DNA of 64,000 nucleotides from Streptomyces sp. SCSIO 30461 (GCF_037023745.1 NZ_CP146101.1:124001-188000); one strand, 5' to 3'; positions 11,340 through 20,665 are shown, counted from the first letter of the stretch. Notes: generated by a model from the letters alone, not told the origin. A program made the numbers and translations.

Positions 11340-11960
11340 GTCAGGACAAGCGTTGGCCAGAGTTCCGGCGCCGAGTTGTGCACAGCACCCACTTCGAAGC
11401 GGATTCCTGGCTAACTCTAAGTGGGAGTAGTAGTAGGGCCTGTGGAAACCGTGGATAACCCCGTCCAGGCAGGTCAGAGGCGCTTTTTTGTCCACCGCCC
11501 CTGTGGGTGGAGTCGGTGGACAACCGGGGTCGTCTGTGGACGCGCGAAAGTTCTGCACACGCCGTACACAGGCCAAGGGGAGTTCTCCCCAGCGCTGTCC
11601 CCAGCTTTACCCGGGTTCCCCACAGGCCAACCCGGGAGCCTTGTGTGACGCCTTTCACTCGGTCCGGTGAACTCGGGTGTTTCGTTGCCGAACAGTGGAC
11701 AGCCATGTGCACAAGCTGTGGGCAACCTGCCCCAGCCTGTGGGCAGGGTGGGGACAACCAGGATCACGGCCTGTGGACACCCGATTCATCCACAGTCTGT
11801 GGAAGCCGGTTGGCCACAATTCCACAACCAGCTGACCTGGTGTGATGAAGTGTTCGCGAGAGCCGCTGTGGACACGATCTGGACAACTCAGGAGTCCCCA
11901 GGCTGTGGACGGTGGATCTTGCTGACTTCTGTGGAGAACCGGCCCCCGACGATGGGTATT
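11340..11960. other. oriC: Chromosomal replication origin oriC
   Basis: A non-coding interval between dnaN and dnaA packed with DnaA boxes (Streptomyces consensus TTGTCCACA). Those I can place are: + strand at 11376 (TTGTGCACA), 11488 (TTGTCCACC), 11786 (TCATCCACA), 11810 (TTGGCCACA); - strand at 11450 (TTATCCACG), 11515 (TTGTCCACC), 11706 (TTGTGCACA), 11717 (TTGCCCACA), 11749 (TTGTCCCCA), 11772 and 11867 (GTGTCCACA), 11878 (TTGTCCAGA), 11930 (TTCTCCACA). They fall in two clusters, about 11376-11523 and 11706-11938. Weaker variants lie between. The frames running through it lack coding character. Confidence 0.95.
11426..11458 (-). promoter_or_regulatory. DnaA-trio-like unwinding element in oriC
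   Basis: On the minus strand a DnaA box (TTATCCACG, 11458-11450) and a weak second box are followed by a GC cluster (GGCCC) and then CTACTACTACT (11436-11426), i.e. repeated 3'-GAT-5' trinucleotides. Box, GC cluster and trinucleotide repeat in this order is the basal unwinding layout known from Bacillus subtilis. The A/T-richer bases 11401-11425 next to it are the likely opening site. Confidence 0.55.
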
Positions 11961-12138
11961 CGAACAGCGCTGACCTGTCTCGGTGACACCGAAGGACGCT
12001 CCGCCCGCGTGATGCCGGAGGCCTCCCGTCACCGAGACGCCAGAGACAGCCCCGCCCTCCAGGGCCACCCCTTCGCCTTTCGACTCGACGCCCTCTCGAC
12101 GCCCCCGGGACGACCTCAGGACGACCTCAGGACGCCGA

Positions 12139-12170
12139 AGGGCGCCCCGGAACGGATTCCGGGGCGCCCT
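12139..12170 (-). terminator. dnaA terminator
   Basis: A perfect 14-bp GC-rich stem (AGGGCGCCCCGGAA 12139-12152 / TTCCGGGGCGCCCT 12157-12170) with a 4-base loop, 64 bases past the dnaA stop. It separates dnaA transcription from oriC. Bases 11961-12138 between oriC and this hairpin show nothing except a short direct repeat ending at about 12130. Confidence 0.75.
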
Positions 12171-12233
12171 CGACCGTCGGCTGCGAGGCCCCTTGAGCGG
12201 GGTGCGCCGGTGCTGATGGTGGTGCGGCTGCTG

Positions 12234-14006
12234 TCAGCCGTTCTTGATGCGGTTGGTGAGCTCGGTGACCTGGTTGTAGATCGAGCGGCGCTCCGCCATC
12301 AGCGCCCGGATCTTCCGGTCCGCGTGCATCACCGTGGTGTGGTCCCGCCCGCCGAACTGCGCTCCGATCTTGGGCAGCGACAGGTCGGTGAGCTCGCGGC
12401 ACAGGTACATCGCGATCTGGCGTGCCGTGACCAGCACCCGGCTGCGCGACGAGCCGCACAGGTCCTCGACCGTCAACCCGAAGTAGTCGGCGGTCGCCGC
12501 CATGATCGCGCTCGCGGTGATCTCCGGTGCGGTGTCCTCACCGCCGGGGATCAGGTCCTTGAGGACGATCTCGGTGAGCCCGAGATCGACCGGCTGCCGG
12601 TTGAGACTCGCGAAGGCCGTCACCCGGATCAGCGCGCCCTCCAGCTCGCGGATGTTGCGGGAGATCCGGGACGCGATGAACTCCAGTACCTCGGGCGGCG
12701 CGTTGAGCTGCTCCTGGACGGCCTTCTTGCGGAGGATCGCGATCCTCGTCTCCAGCTCCGGAGGCTGTACATCGGTCGTCAGACCCCACTCGAAGCGGTT
12801 GCGCAGCCGGTCCTCAAGGGTCATCAGCTGCTTGGGAGGCCGGTCGGACGACAGCACGATCTGCTTGTTCGCGTTATGGAGCGTGTTGAAGGTGTGGAAG
12901 AACTCCTCCTGCGTCGACTCCTTGCTCGCGAGGAACTGGATGTCGTCGACCAACAGGATGTCCACGTCGCGGTAGCGCTTGCGGAAGGTGTCGCCTTTGC
13001 CGTCGCGGATCGAGTTGATGAACTCGTTGGTGAACTCCTCGGAGCTCACGTACCGCACGCGGGTGCCCGGATACAGGCTGCGCGCGTAGTGCCCGATGGC
13101 GTGCAGCAGATGTGTCTTGCCGAGTCCGGACTCCCCGTAGATGAAGAGGGGGTTGTACGCCTTCGCCGGTGCTTCGGCCACCGCGACGGCGGCTGCGTGG
13201 GCGAACCGGTTGGACGCGCCGATGACGAAGGTGTCGAAGAGGTACTTGGGATTCAGCCTGGCGTGCGGTTCGCCGGGGCCGGGGGCCGGGGCCGGCTGGG
13301 CGCCCAGCGGCCCGGGTGCGCCGGGCACGGCGGTGCCTGGCGGCGTCGCCCCTCCGGGTCCGCCTGGGCCCGCGTGCCTCGGTTCGGGCCGCTCGTGGCG
13401 CTCGCCGCGCGGCTGGTCGTAGGGGCGGTGGCCGGCCACCGGAGAGCGGTAGTCGTGCTGCGGCTGCTGGACGTGGGGCGCGGGATAGGGCTCACGCCAC
13501 TGCTCCGCGGCCGACTCGCGGTCCTGGAAGGCGCCGAGTCGAGGCTGCTGCCAGGACAGGTCCTCCTGACCGCGCGGCCAGGCACCGATCTCAGGGCGCT
13601 GCTGGTATTCGGGGTAGGCGGGGCGGACGGACGGCAGACCGTCGTCGGGTCCCGGTCGGTGCCCGTAGTCCTCGTAGCGGTGCTGCGCGACCGGAGCAGC
13701 CGGGGCCGGTGGCGACGGGGGGCCGGGTTCGGCCGCGGAGTCGTCCACGGTGATCGCGATACGGATCGGCCGCCCGCACTCACGGCTGAGGGTGTCGCTG
13801 ATCAGCGGCGCCAGCCGTCCCTCCAGCACTCGCTTGCCCCATTCATTGGGCACGGCGAGGAGCGCGGTGTCGGCCACCAGCGCGAGTGGCTGGCAGCGCT
13901 CGACCCACTGCTTGTCTTTCGGTTCGATGGCCTGTTGGCCCTCACCGAGGAGTTGGTCCAGCACTCGTGGCCACACTGCGGCAAGATCGGCAGGTACGTC
14001 AGCCAC
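12234..14006 (-). CDS. dnaA: Chromosomal replication initiator DnaA
   Basis: Binds DnaA boxes in oriC and opens the origin as an ATP-bound filament. The 590 residues comprise domain I (about 1-90), an exceptionally long Pro/Gly/Arg-rich domain II linker (about 95-250, usual in Streptomyces), the AAA+ domain with Walker [10 protein letters not shown] and Walker [11 protein letters not shown], and domain IV with the box-recognition signature [16 protein letters not shown]. The start is GTG at 14006 with only a modest GAGAG ribosome binding site. A perfect DnaA box at 14181-14189 upstream implies autoregulation. Confidence 0.97.
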   Translation of the reverse strand: MADVPADLAAVWPRVLDQLLGEGQQAIEPKDKQWVERCQPLALVADTALLAVPNEWGKRVLEGRLAPLISDTLSRECGRPIRIAITVDDSAAEPGPPSPPAPAAPVAQHRYEDYGHRPGPDDGLPSVRPAYPEYQQRPEIGAWPRGQEDLSWQQPRLGAFQDRESAAEQWREPYPAPHVQQPQHDYRSPVAGHRPYDQPRGERHERPEPRHAGPGGPGGATPPGTAVPGAPGPLGAQPAPAPGPGEPHARLNPKYLFDTFVIGASNRFAHAAAVAVAEAPAKAYNPLFIYGESGLGKTHLLHAIGHYARSLYPGTRVRYVSSEEFTNEFINSIRDGKGDTFRKRYRDVDILLVDDIQFLASKESTQEEFFHTFNTLHNANKQIVLSSDRPPKQLMTLEDRLRNRFEWGLTTDVQPPELETRIAILRKKAVQEQLNAPPEVLEFIASRISRNIRELEGALIRVTAFASLNRQPVDLGLTEIVLKDLIPGGEDTAPEITASAIMAATADYFGLTVEDLCGSSRSRVLVTARQIAMYLCRELTDLSLPKIGAQFGGRDHTTVMHADRKIRALMAERRSIYNQVTELTNRIKNG

Positions 14007-14457
14007 AAGGCACGCTCTCTCACAGGTCCCACGAATGCGCGGTTCTCGGGACGGGTCGGTCAGGCCCGGTGGGCGGGAAGGACGGGTAGGACAGGAAGGG
14101 CAGGCAGGACAGGCGGGGACAGAAGGAAACGAATTCGAGTCCAGCCACGGTAGTCAGGGCGCCCCGTTGCGTTCAAGTCGTTGTCCACAGCCTGTGTACA
14201 GCCAGTCTGCCAGTCCCTGAGGGGTCCGACCCGCGATGAACCTGGTTTGACCGAATGGCGTAGTCGCGCGTACCGTAACCAGGTCGAGTTGTCGATGGCT
14301 GCTGCCGCCTGCCTCCGATGGGCAAAGGTCACGATCAGTAGATCATGGTCGGTGATTGTGAAGCGGTGCACTCGGGCGTATTGCGAGCTACTCGTGGGCG
14401 CACGGTGACAGCCAGGCGATGCCCCGCAACCATCCGATTCATTACTGGAGCCCCCGA
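14007..14457. promoter_or_regulatory. Divergent dnaA / rpmH promoter region with DnaA box
   Basis: A 451-base non-coding region between the leftward dnaA and rightward rpmH genes. It contains a perfect DnaA box TTGTCCACA at 14181-14189 next to TGTGTACAG, placing DnaA binding about 175 bases upstream of its own start codon. Autoregulation of dnaA through such boxes is known in Streptomyces; exact promoters were not assigned. Confidence 0.65.
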
Positions 14458-14595
14458 GTGAGCAAGCGCACCTTCCAGCCGAACAACCGTCGTCGCGCGA
14501 AGACCCACGGCTTCCGGCTGCGTATGCGCACCCGTGCCGGCCGCGCGATTCTCGCGTCCCGCCGCAGCAAGGGTCGCGCCCGCCTGTCCGCCTGA
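14458..14595 (+). CDS. rpmH: 50S ribosomal protein L34
   Basis: A 45-residue highly basic protein, [20 protein letters not shown] to RARLSA, the full L34 sequence, translated from GTG at 14458 with GGAG eight bases upstream. It is the first gene of the conserved rpmH-rnpA-yidD-yidC-jag operon. Confidence 0.97.
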   Translation: MSKRTFQPNNRRRAKTHGFRLRMRTRAGRAILASRRSKGRARLSA

Positions 14596-14613
14596 TCGCG
14601 TACAGGTCATGAC

Positions 14614-14985
14614 GTGCTGCCTACCGAGAATCGGCTGAGGCGGCGCGAGGACTTCGCGACCGCGGTACGACGAGGACGTCGGGCAGGCCGCCCGCTTCTT
14701 GTCGTCCATCTACGCAGCGGTGCAACGGACCCGCACGCGCCTGGGGAGAGCGCTCCCCCGACGCGTGCGGGTTTCGTCGTGAGCAAGGCAGTGGGTGGAG
14801 CGGTCACTCGCACCCAGGTGAAGCGGAGACTGCGCCATCTGATACGCGAACGGCTGTCCGAGCTGCCCCCCGGTAGCCTGGTGGTCGTACGGGCGCTGCC
14901 CGGAGCGGGCGACGCCGATCATGCACAGCTTGCCCGAGACCTGGACGCCGCCTTTCAGCGGTTGCTGGGAGGGGGTGCGCGATGA
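14614..14985 (+). CDS. rnpA: Ribonuclease P protein component
   Basis: The protein subunit of RNase P, which assists the RNA in trimming tRNA 5' leaders. It has 123 residues; the N-terminal [22 protein letters not shown] and the RNR-like motif [18 protein letters not shown] are family hallmarks. GTG start. It overlaps yidD by 4 bases (ATGA). Confidence 0.96.
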   Translation: MLPTENRLRRREDFATAVRRGRRAGRPLLVVHLRSGATDPHAPGESAPPTRAGFVVSKAVGGAVTRTQVKRRLRHLIRERLSELPPGSLVVVRALPGAGDADHAQLARDLDAAFQRLLGGGAR

Positions 14986-15308
14986 AGTACCCGCTGCTGG
15001 CTCTGATCAAGCTTTACCAGTGGACGATCAGCCCGTTGCTCGGGCCTGTCTGCCGGTACTACCCGTCGTGTTCGCACTACGGATACACAGCTATAGACCG
15101 GCATGGCGCGGTGAAGGGCACAGCCCTCACCGCCTGGCGCATCCTGCGGTGCAATCCGTGGTCGCCCGGCGGCGTGGACCATGTCCCTCCAAGAAAACGA
15201 CCTCGTTGGCACCAGCTGCTGCGTGAGTACCTGCGCGGTGGCAAGGGCGGGCAACCCCCTGAGACCAGCCCGGCCGCAGAGACCTCGCCCAATGCTCAAG
15301 GAGCCTGA
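14982..15308 (+). CDS. yidD: Membrane protein insertion efficiency factor YidD
   Basis: A small amphipathic inner-membrane-associated protein (108 residues) that aids YidC-dependent insertion. The family core is intact: [30 protein letters not shown] and [17 protein letters not shown], with the three conserved cysteines. A charged tail (about residues 75-108) is less conserved. Translationally coupled to rnpA. Confidence 0.95.
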   Translation: MKYPLLALIKLYQWTISPLLGPVCRYYPSCSHYGYTAIDRHGAVKGTALTAWRILRCNPWSPGGVDHVPPRKRPRWHQLLREYLRGGKGGQPPETSPAAETSPNAQGA

Positions 15309-15311
15309 TTA

Positions 15312-16562
15312 GTGGACACGATTGCCAGTCTCTTCAGCTTTATCACCACACCCGTCTCCTGGATCATCGTCCAGTTCCACTCGTTGTACGGGGCGGTCTT
15401 CGGCCCTGACACGGGCTGGGCATGGGGACTGTCCATCGTGTCCCTGGTGGTGCTGATCCGTATCTGCCTGATCCCGCTTTTTGTGAAGCAGATCAAGTCG
15501 ATGCGGAACATGCAGGCGCTCCAGCCGAAGATGAAGGCCATCCAGGAGCGCTACAAGAACGACCGACAGCGTCAGTCCGAAGAGATGATGAAGCTGTACA
15601 AGGAGACGGGTACCAACCCGCTCTCCTCGTGCCTGCCCATCCTGGCGCAGTCCCCGTTCTTCTTCGCGCTGTACCACGTGCTGAGCAAGATCGCCTCGAA
15701 CGACACCGTTGGTGTGATCAATGAGCCGCTTCTGGCGAGTGCTCAGAAGGCCCATATCTTCGGTGCCCCGCTCGCGGCGAAGTTCACGGACTCCGAGGAG
15801 AAGGTCCAGGCGCTGCACGCCTCGCTCACGGATGTCCGCATCGTCACCGCGATCATGATCATCCTGATGTCGGCGTCGCAGTTCTACACGCAGCGCCAGC
15901 TGATGCAGAAGAACGTCGACCTCTCGGTGAAGACCCCGTACATGCAGCAGCAGAAGATGCTGATGTACATCTTCCCGGTGATCTTCGCCGTCATGGGCAT
16001 CAACTTCCCGGTCGGTGTCCTGGTCTACTGGCTGACCACCAACGTGTGGACCATGGGCCAGCAGATGTACGTGATCAACCAGAACCCGACACCCGGTTCC
16101 AAGGCTCAGGACAGCTACCTTCAGCGTCTGCTGAAGGGCGTCATCGCGCATGGAGAGGTGCGGGGCCGCCGTAAGCGCAACATCGTCCAGGCCATCGTGG
16201 CCAAGGGGCCGGACCGTAATGAAAACGAGCGCCGGTTCATCACGGGCCTGGCCAAGGCCGGTTTCGTGGCCCAGGCCGATGGCACCGTGATCAAGGGTGA
16301 CGCCGTCGGCGCCGAGGCTGAGAGTGGTTCCGGCGCCCGGCGTCAGCAGCCCAAGCGGCAGAGCAAGTCACAGCGTCAGTCCGGTGGTGCCGCAGCCGCG
16401 CAGACCACGACGGCGAAGCTCTCGCTGGAGAAGCAGGATGAACCGCAGGACACCGCGGCGAAGCCGGCGGGCAAGGCCGCTTCTGCTTCTTCCGCTCGCC
16501 AAGCCAAGTCCGGACAGCGCAAGGGCCAGCAGCGGCCCAAGCACCCGTCGTCCAAGAAGTAA
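15312..16562 (+). CDS. yidC: Membrane protein insertase YidC
   Basis: Inserts and folds membrane proteins, alone or with Sec. 416 residues of the Gram-positive/actinobacterial type: an N-terminal membrane anchor ([11 protein letters not shown] region), the conserved hydrophobic core with [23 protein letters not shown], further segments near [10 protein letters not shown] and [25 protein letters not shown], and a long Lys/Gln/Ala-rich cytoplasmic tail (about 330-416) that may contact ribosomes. GTG start 3 bases after yidD. Confidence 0.95.
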   Translation: MDTIASLFSFITTPVSWIIVQFHSLYGAVFGPDTGWAWGLSIVSLVVLIRICLIPLFVKQIKSMRNMQALQPKMKAIQERYKNDRQRQSEEMMKLYKETGTNPLSSCLPILAQSPFFFALYHVLSKIASNDTVGVINEPLLASAQKAHIFGAPLAAKFTDSEEKVQALHASLTDVRIVTAIMIILMSASQFYTQRQLMQKNVDLSVKTPYMQQQKMLMYIFPVIFAVMGINFPVGVLVYWLTTNVWTMGQQMYVINQNPTPGSKAQDSYLQRLLKGVIAHGEVRGRRKRNIVQAIVAKGPDRNENERRFITGLAKAGFVAQADGTVIKGDAVGAEAESGSGARRQQPKRQSKSQRQSGGAAAAQTTTAKLSLEKQDEPQDTAAKPAGKAASASSARQAKSGQRKGQQRPKHPSSKK

Positions 16563-16576
16563 GAAGGAGTCCATCC

Positions 16577-17086
16577 GTGACGGAAGGCACCACCTCCGCC
16601 GCCGAGGGTGGCGACACCCTGACCCGCCTGGAGCAGGAGGGGGAGATCGCCGCTGACTACCTTGAGGGCCTGCTCGATATCGCCGATCTCGACGGCGACA
16701 TCGACATGGACGTCGAGGCGGACCGGGCAGCGGTCTCGATCATCAGTGATTCGGGAAGCCGGGATCTGCAGAAGCTCGTGGGCCGGGACGGCGAGGTGCT
16801 GGAGGCGCTCCAGGAGCTGACCCGCCTCGCCGTACACCGGGAGACCGGGGACCGCAGCAGGCTGATGCTGGACATCGCCGGCTTCCGCGCCAAGAAGCGT
16901 TCCGAGCTTGCCGAACTCGGTGCCCAGGCGGCGGACGAGGTGAAGAACACCGGTGAGCCGGTGAAGCTCAAGCCGATGACTCCGTTCGAGCGCAAGGTCG
17001 TGCACGACGCCGTTGCCGCAGCCGGTCTGCGCAGTGAGTCCGAGGGCGAGGAACCTCAGCGCTTCGTCGTCGTACTCCCTGCCTGA
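16577..17086 (+). CDS. jag: R3H/KH-domain RNA-binding protein Jag
   Basis: 169 residues with an acidic N-terminus, a KH domain (LIGRDG-like LVGRDGEVLEALQELT, about 65-95) and a C-terminal R3H domain (motif RKKRSELAEL to FERKVVHDAV). It is a partner of YidC in many Gram-positives. The GTG start has AAGGAG upstream. It ends the rpmH operon before the strong terminator at 17100. Confidence 0.93.
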   Translation: MTEGTTSAAEGGDTLTRLEQEGEIAADYLEGLLDIADLDGDIDMDVEADRAAVSIISDSGSRDLQKLVGRDGEVLEALQELTRLAVHRETGDRSRLMLDIAGFRAKKRSELAELGAQAADEVKNTGEPVKLKPMTPFERKVVHDAVAAAGLRSESEGEEPQRFVVVLPA

Positions 17087-17099
17087 CCCAGTGTTCCGT

Positions 17100-17132
17100 C
17101 GGCCCCGTCTGTTCGCAGGCGGGGCCGAATTT
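17100..17132 (+). terminator. Terminator of the rpmH-jag operon
   Basis: CGGCCCCGTCTG (17100-17111) pairs with CAGGCGGGGCCG (17116-17127, one G-U) around a TTCG tetraloop, followed by AATTTT. It is a textbook intrinsic terminator 13 bases past the jag stop. Confidence 0.85.
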
Positions 17133-17189
17133 TGTCAGCCTGTAACTCAGCACCACTGCGCGGTTGCGCGGCACGGAAGGACGGTTCCG

Positions 17190-17906
17190 GTGACGGAGGC
17201 AGCAGAGCTTCCCCAGGCACCCGAAGAGGCTAGGACGGTATTCGGTGAGTTCTTCTCCGAGGCCGTCCGCTATGCCGAACTGCTCGCGGATGCGGGGGTC
17301 AAGCGCGGTCTGATCGGCCCACGCGAGGTGCCACGGCTGTGGGAGCGGCACCTGCTGAACTGCGCCGTGCTGTCCGAAGTGGTCCCTGAAGGGGTCACCG
17401 TCTGCGATGTCGGTTCCGGTGCCGGACTGCCCGGTATCCCGCTGGCCCTCGTCCGTCCTGATCTCAAGATCACACTCCTGGAGCCGCTGCTGCGGCGCAC
17501 CAACTTCCTCCAGGAGGTGGTCGAGCTTCTGGGGCTCGACCATGTGACGGTGGTGCGCGGCCGTGCCGAGGAGGTGCTCGGCACACTGCCGCCGGTGCAT
17601 GTGGTCACAGCGCGGGCGGTGGCTCCGCTGGACCGGCTCGCGGGGTGGGGCGTTCCTCTGCTCCGTCCTTATGGGGAAATGCTCGCCCTCAAGGGGGACA
17701 CCGCGGAGGAGGAGATCAATGGTGCTCGGGCGGCTCTGACCAAGCTCGGTGTCGTCGATACCTCGGTTCTTCATGTCGGGGAGGGGGTGGTGGATCCGCT
17801 GTCCACGGTGGTGAGGGTCGAGGTCGGCGAAAGTCCCGGCGGTGTTCGGTTCGCCGCCAAGCGGGCCAAGGCGGCCCGAGTGGGACGTACGCGCCGTCGT
17901 CGCTGA
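17190..17906 (+). CDS. rsmG: 16S rRNA m7G527 methyltransferase
   Basis: Methylates G527 of 16S rRNA using SAM; loss gives low-level streptomycin resistance in Streptomyces. 238 residues from the GTG at 17190, which has GGAAGGACGG upstream. The SAM site is CDVGSGAGLPGIPLAL, followed by the typical VTARAVAPLDRL and LKG motifs. It lies directly upstream of parAB, as in other actinomycetes. Confidence 0.95.
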   Translation: MTEAAELPQAPEEARTVFGEFFSEAVRYAELLADAGVKRGLIGPREVPRLWERHLLNCAVLSEVVPEGVTVCDVGSGAGLPGIPLALVRPDLKITLLEPLLRRTNFLQEVVELLGLDHVTVVRGRAEEVLGTLPPVHVVTARAVAPLDRLAGWGVPLLRPYGEMLALKGDTAEEEINGARAALTKLGVVDTSVLHVGEGVVDPLSTVVRVEVGESPGGVRFAAKRAKAARVGRTRRRR

Positions 17907-18006
17907 CCTGTGCCTTCAGTCGATCCCGCCGCCTGCTTCCGCGGGATCCCCTTACGTACGCATTTCGGAGTGTCGTAACGGTGTGACCCAGGGGCGCGGG
18001 CATCGT

Positions 18007-18020
18007 GTTTCACGTGAAAC
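18007..18020. promoter_or_regulatory. parS: parS site 1 (GTTTCACGTGAAAC)
   Basis: An exact 14-bp ParB-binding palindrome in the rsmG-parA intergenic region, about 200 bases upstream of the parA start. It is probably both a centromere element and an autoregulatory site. Confidence 0.93.
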
Positions 18021-18103
18021 GTCGCTCACTACTCCAGGGAATCATCAGCCGCGGTCGTGCCGTCACGCCGCGCGACCGCAAGCCCATCCCGAGGGTCACG
18101 GGC

Positions 18104-18130
18104 TTGTCCACAGAGGTGGAATTCTCCACA
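18104..18130 (+). promoter_or_regulatory. DnaA boxes upstream of parA
   Basis: A perfect TTGTCCACA (18104-18112) and a one-mismatch TTCTCCACA (18122-18130) in the same orientation, spaced 18 bases start to start. They lie between parS site 1 and the parA start, in the likely parAB promoter region. Confidence 0.6.
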
Positions 18131-18214
18131 GATCCACCGAGCGCGCTGGTTCGCGACCCCGAAACCATGGCAGGCTCTGCTCATTGCGAGCCTGAAGTCG
18201 AGGAGAGTGAATCC

Positions 18215-19246
18215 TTGCGGTCCGACGCCAACATCGCGGGACCGATGACCGATCCGGTCCCGAGTCCCCGTACCGAGTCGGCGGGGGAGGATGTTTCACG
18301 TGAAACACCGCCGCCGATGGACGACACCCCCATTGGTCGTGCCGCCCAGCTGGCGGTGGAGGCTCTGGGTCGTGCCGGTGAGGGGCTCCCCCGACCCCAG
18401 CAGACACGCGTCATGGTGGTCGCCAACCAGAAGGGTGGCGTCGGCAAGACGACCACCACGGTGAATCTTGCCGCGTCGCTTGCTCTGCATGGCGCCCGCG
18501 TTCTGGTGATCGATCTTGACCCACAGGGAAATGCCTCGACGGCCCTGGGGATCGACCACCATGCCGAGGTCCCCTCGATCTATGACGTGCTGGTGGAGAG
18601 CAAGCCTCTCTCGGATGTGGTCCAGCCCGTCCCGGATGTCGAAGGCCTCTTCTGTGCTCCTGCCACCATCGATCTTGCCGGAGCAGAGATCGAGCTGGTG
18701 TCGCTGGTGGCCCGGGAGAGCCGACTGCAGCGTGCGATCCAGGCGTATGAGCAGCCCCTGGACTACATCCTCATCGACTGCCCTCCGTCGCTGGGACTGC
18801 TGACCGTCAATGCCCTTGTGGCGGGTGCGGAAGTGCTGATCCCCATCCAGTGCGAGTACTACGCGCTGGAAGGACTCGGTCAGCTGCTGCGTAATGTCGA
18901 CCTGGTGCGCGGTCACCTGAACCCGGGTCTGCATGTGTCGACGATTCTGCTCACGATGTACGACGGCCGGACGCGGCTCGCCTCGCAGGTGGCGGAAGAG
19001 GTGCGCAGCCACTTCGGCGAGGAGGTGCTCCGGACGAGCATCCCGCGGTCGGTGCGCATCTCTGAGGCTCCGAGTTACGGGCAGACCGTCCTCACCTATG
19101 ACCCGGGATCCAGTGGGTCGCTGTCGTATCTCGAAGCCGCGCGGGAGATCGCCCTGCGAGGGGTCGGCATTCAGTACGACGGCCGGTCCGCGCATGTGAT
19201 CGGTCAGAACAACCAGCAGCACAGTGTGTCGGAGGAGATCCAGTGA
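18215..19246 (+). CDS. parA: Chromosome-partitioning ATPase ParA
   Basis: The Walker-type ATPase that moves ParB-bound origins and, in Streptomyces, organises segregation during sporulation. 343 residues from TTG at 18215, chosen because AGGAGAG lies 8 bases upstream. ATG at 18245 has no ribosome binding site, and the GTG at 18005 would drag parS and DnaA boxes into the gene. The deviant Walker A KGGVGKTT is at residues 73-80, followed by DLDPQGNAS and the DCPPSLG switch. A parS copy lies inside the coding sequence (18293-18306, encoding VSRET). Confidence 0.95.
   Translation: MRSDANIAGPMTDPVPSPRTESAGEDVSRETPPPMDDTPIGRAAQLAVEALGRAGEGLPRPQQTRVMVVANQKGGVGKTTTTVNLAASLALHGARVLVIDLDPQGNASTALGIDHHAEVPSIYDVLVESKPLSDVVQPVPDVEGLFCAPATIDLAGAEIELVSLVARESRLQRAIQAYEQPLDYILIDCPPSLGLLTVNALVAGAEVLIPIQCEYYALEGLGQLLRNVDLVRGHLNPGLHVSTILLTMYDGRTRLASQVAEEVRSHFGEEVLRTSIPRSVRISEAPSYGQTVLTYDPGSSGSLSYLEAAREIALRGVGIQYDGRSAHVIGQNNQQHSVSEEIQ
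18293..18306. promoter_or_regulatory. parS: parS site 2, inside parA
   Basis: An exact GTTTCACGTGAAAC within the parA N-terminal coding region. The encoded segment lies in the poorly conserved N-terminal arm before the ATPase core, so it tolerates the embedded site. Confidence 0.93.
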
Positions 19247-20253
19247 GCGAGCGACGTAGAGGGCTTGGGCGGGGGCTCAACGCGCTGATCCCAGCCGCTC
19301 AGGCACCCTCGGTGGGGCTGCTGCCCCCAGAGCAGCGCACTGCCGAGCCGGAGCCCGAGGCGCTCCCCGAGACGGTCTCGCCCGCGGTGGCGCACTTCGC
19401 CGAACTGCCTCTGGACGCGATCACGCCCAACCCCCAGCAGCCCCGCGAGGTCTTTGACGAGGACGCACTGGCTGAACTGGTCACGTCCGTCAAAGAAGTC
19501 GGTCTTCTTCAGCCCGTAGTGGTACGGCAGCTGGGTCGGGACCGCTATGAGCTCATCATGGGTGAGCGTCGCTGGCGGGCCTGCCGCGAAGCGGGCTGGG
19601 AGCGCATTCCCGCGATCGTCAGAGCCACGGACGACGAGAAGCTCCTGCTGGACGCCCTGTTGGAGAACCTCCATCGATCCCAGCTGAACCCGCTGGAGGA
19701 GGCACATGCCTACGAACAGTTGATCAAGGACTTCAACTGCACGCATGACCAGCTGGCCGACCGGATCGGGCGGTCGCGTCCGCAGGTGTCCAACACTCTC
19801 CGTCTGCTCCGGCTTTCCCCGCCGGTCCAGCGTCGTGTGGCTGCCGGGGTCCTCTCCGCCGGGCATGCCCGGGCACTGCTCTCTGTGGAGGACTCCGAGG
19901 AGCAGGACCGGTTGGCGCATCGCATCGTGGCCGAGGGGCTGTCGGTGCGTGCCATCGAGGAGATCGTGACCCTGATGGGCTCGCGCCCGTCGAGCTCGCC
20001 GAAGGCCAAGAGCCCCCGGGCCGGCAGCCGGGTCTCGCCGGCGCTGGGTGAGCTGGCCTCGCGTTTGTCGGATCGCTTCGAGACCCGGGTCAAAGTGGAC
20101 CTGGGGCAGAAGAAGGGGAAGATCGTCGTCGAGTTCGCCTCGATGGAGGATCTTGACCGGATTCTGGGCACCCTGGCCCCCGGTGAGGGGCGCGTCATGG
20201 AGAAGAGTCTCGAGAGCCTTGAGGATGAGGACATGGAAGACCGCGAGGCATAG
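19243..20253 (+). CDS. parB: Chromosome-partitioning CTPase ParB
   Basis: Binds parS sites and spreads as a CTP-dependent sliding clamp. 336 residues: an N-terminal basic arm (RRGLGRGLNALIP), the ParB N-domain with CTP-binding PNPQQPR and GERRWRA, an HTH domain around QLADRIGRSRPQVSNTLRLLRL, and a C-terminal dimerisation segment (KVDLGQKKGKIVVEFASMEDLDRIL). Its GTG overlaps the parA stop (GTGA), so the two are co-translated. It is followed by a terminator. Confidence 0.97.
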   Translation: MSERRRGLGRGLNALIPAAQAPSVGLLPPEQRTAEPEPEALPETVSPAVAHFAELPLDAITPNPQQPREVFDEDALAELVTSVKEVGLLQPVVVRQLGRDRYELIMGERRWRACREAGWERIPAIVRATDDEKLLLDALLENLHRSQLNPLEEAHAYEQLIKDFNCTHDQLADRIGRSRPQVSNTLRLLRLSPPVQRRVAAGVLSAGHARALLSVEDSEEQDRLAHRIVAEGLSVRAIEEIVTLMGSRPSSSPKAKSPRAGSRVSPALGELASRLSDRFETRVKVDLGQKKGKIVVEFASMEDLDRILGTLAPGEGRVMEKSLESLEDEDMEDREA

Positions 20254-20270
20254 TCTCCAGCCGGTCATCA

Positions 20271-20314
20271 GGGCGGATCGTGTCAGGCAGTCGGCGGAAC
20301 ACGGTCCGCCCTTT
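20271..20314 (+). terminator. parAB terminator
   Basis: GGGCGGATCGTG (20271-20282) pairs with CACGGTCCGCCC (20300-20311, one mismatch or G-U) and is followed by TTT, 18 bases past the parB stop. Confidence 0.7.
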
Positions 20315-20407
20315 GCCGTCTCACGGTAGGCGCGTCCTCGCTGGGTGGATACGATGCGTTCTGGTATGGCGCATCCACCTTTTACCCAACTCAGAGGAAG
20401 GCGAGCG

Positions 20408-20665
20408 ATGCGATCGCTGAGCCGTAGCCAGCTACTGACAGCCGGCCTGAGCATTGGCGCGGTTGGCGGGTTCATCGGCAGCCTGCTCCGGGAACGGAGC
20501 GTGTTGTCCGCTGCCCTTGGCACGGCAGTCGAAGGAAGTGAGGAGCAGCCTTCATGGGGCGTCGGCTCGTACCGCTCACCCTGGACAACCTTTCAGACCT
20601 CCCCAAGCGATGCCGAGCGTGTGTCTTCTGGGAGCTTGATCCGGTCAGCGGAGAAGCGGCGGTAA
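20408..20665 (+). CDS. Possible small membrane protein overlapping the acetyltransferase gene
   Basis: An ATG with an excellent ribosome binding site (AGAGGAAGG) opens an 85-residue frame. Its first half has a basic start and a hydrophobic stretch (LLTAGLSIGAVGGFIGSLL), then GC-rich third positions fade. The frame overlaps the following acetyltransferase by 112 bases. The C-terminal part therefore looks like out-of-frame read-through. It could be a real short protein, a leader peptide, or chance. If not real, bases 20315-20553 hold only the acetyltransferase promoter. Confidence 0.3.
   Translation: MRSLSRSQLLTAGLSIGAVGGFIGSLLRERSVLSAALGTAVEGSEEQPSWGVGSYRSPWTTFQTSPSDAERVSSGSLIRSAEKRR

Noticed and set aside
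11667..14153. An 828-residue plus-strand frame spanning part of oriC and dnaA
   Set aside because: It runs through DnaA boxes and antisense to dnaA, with no recognisable domain and no ribosome binding site.
18005..18214. N-terminal extension of ParA starting at GTG 18005
   Set aside because: The start codon lies at the edge of parS, the stretch contains two DnaA boxes, and the encoded residues are not family-like. TTG 18215 has an AGGAGAG ribosome binding site.
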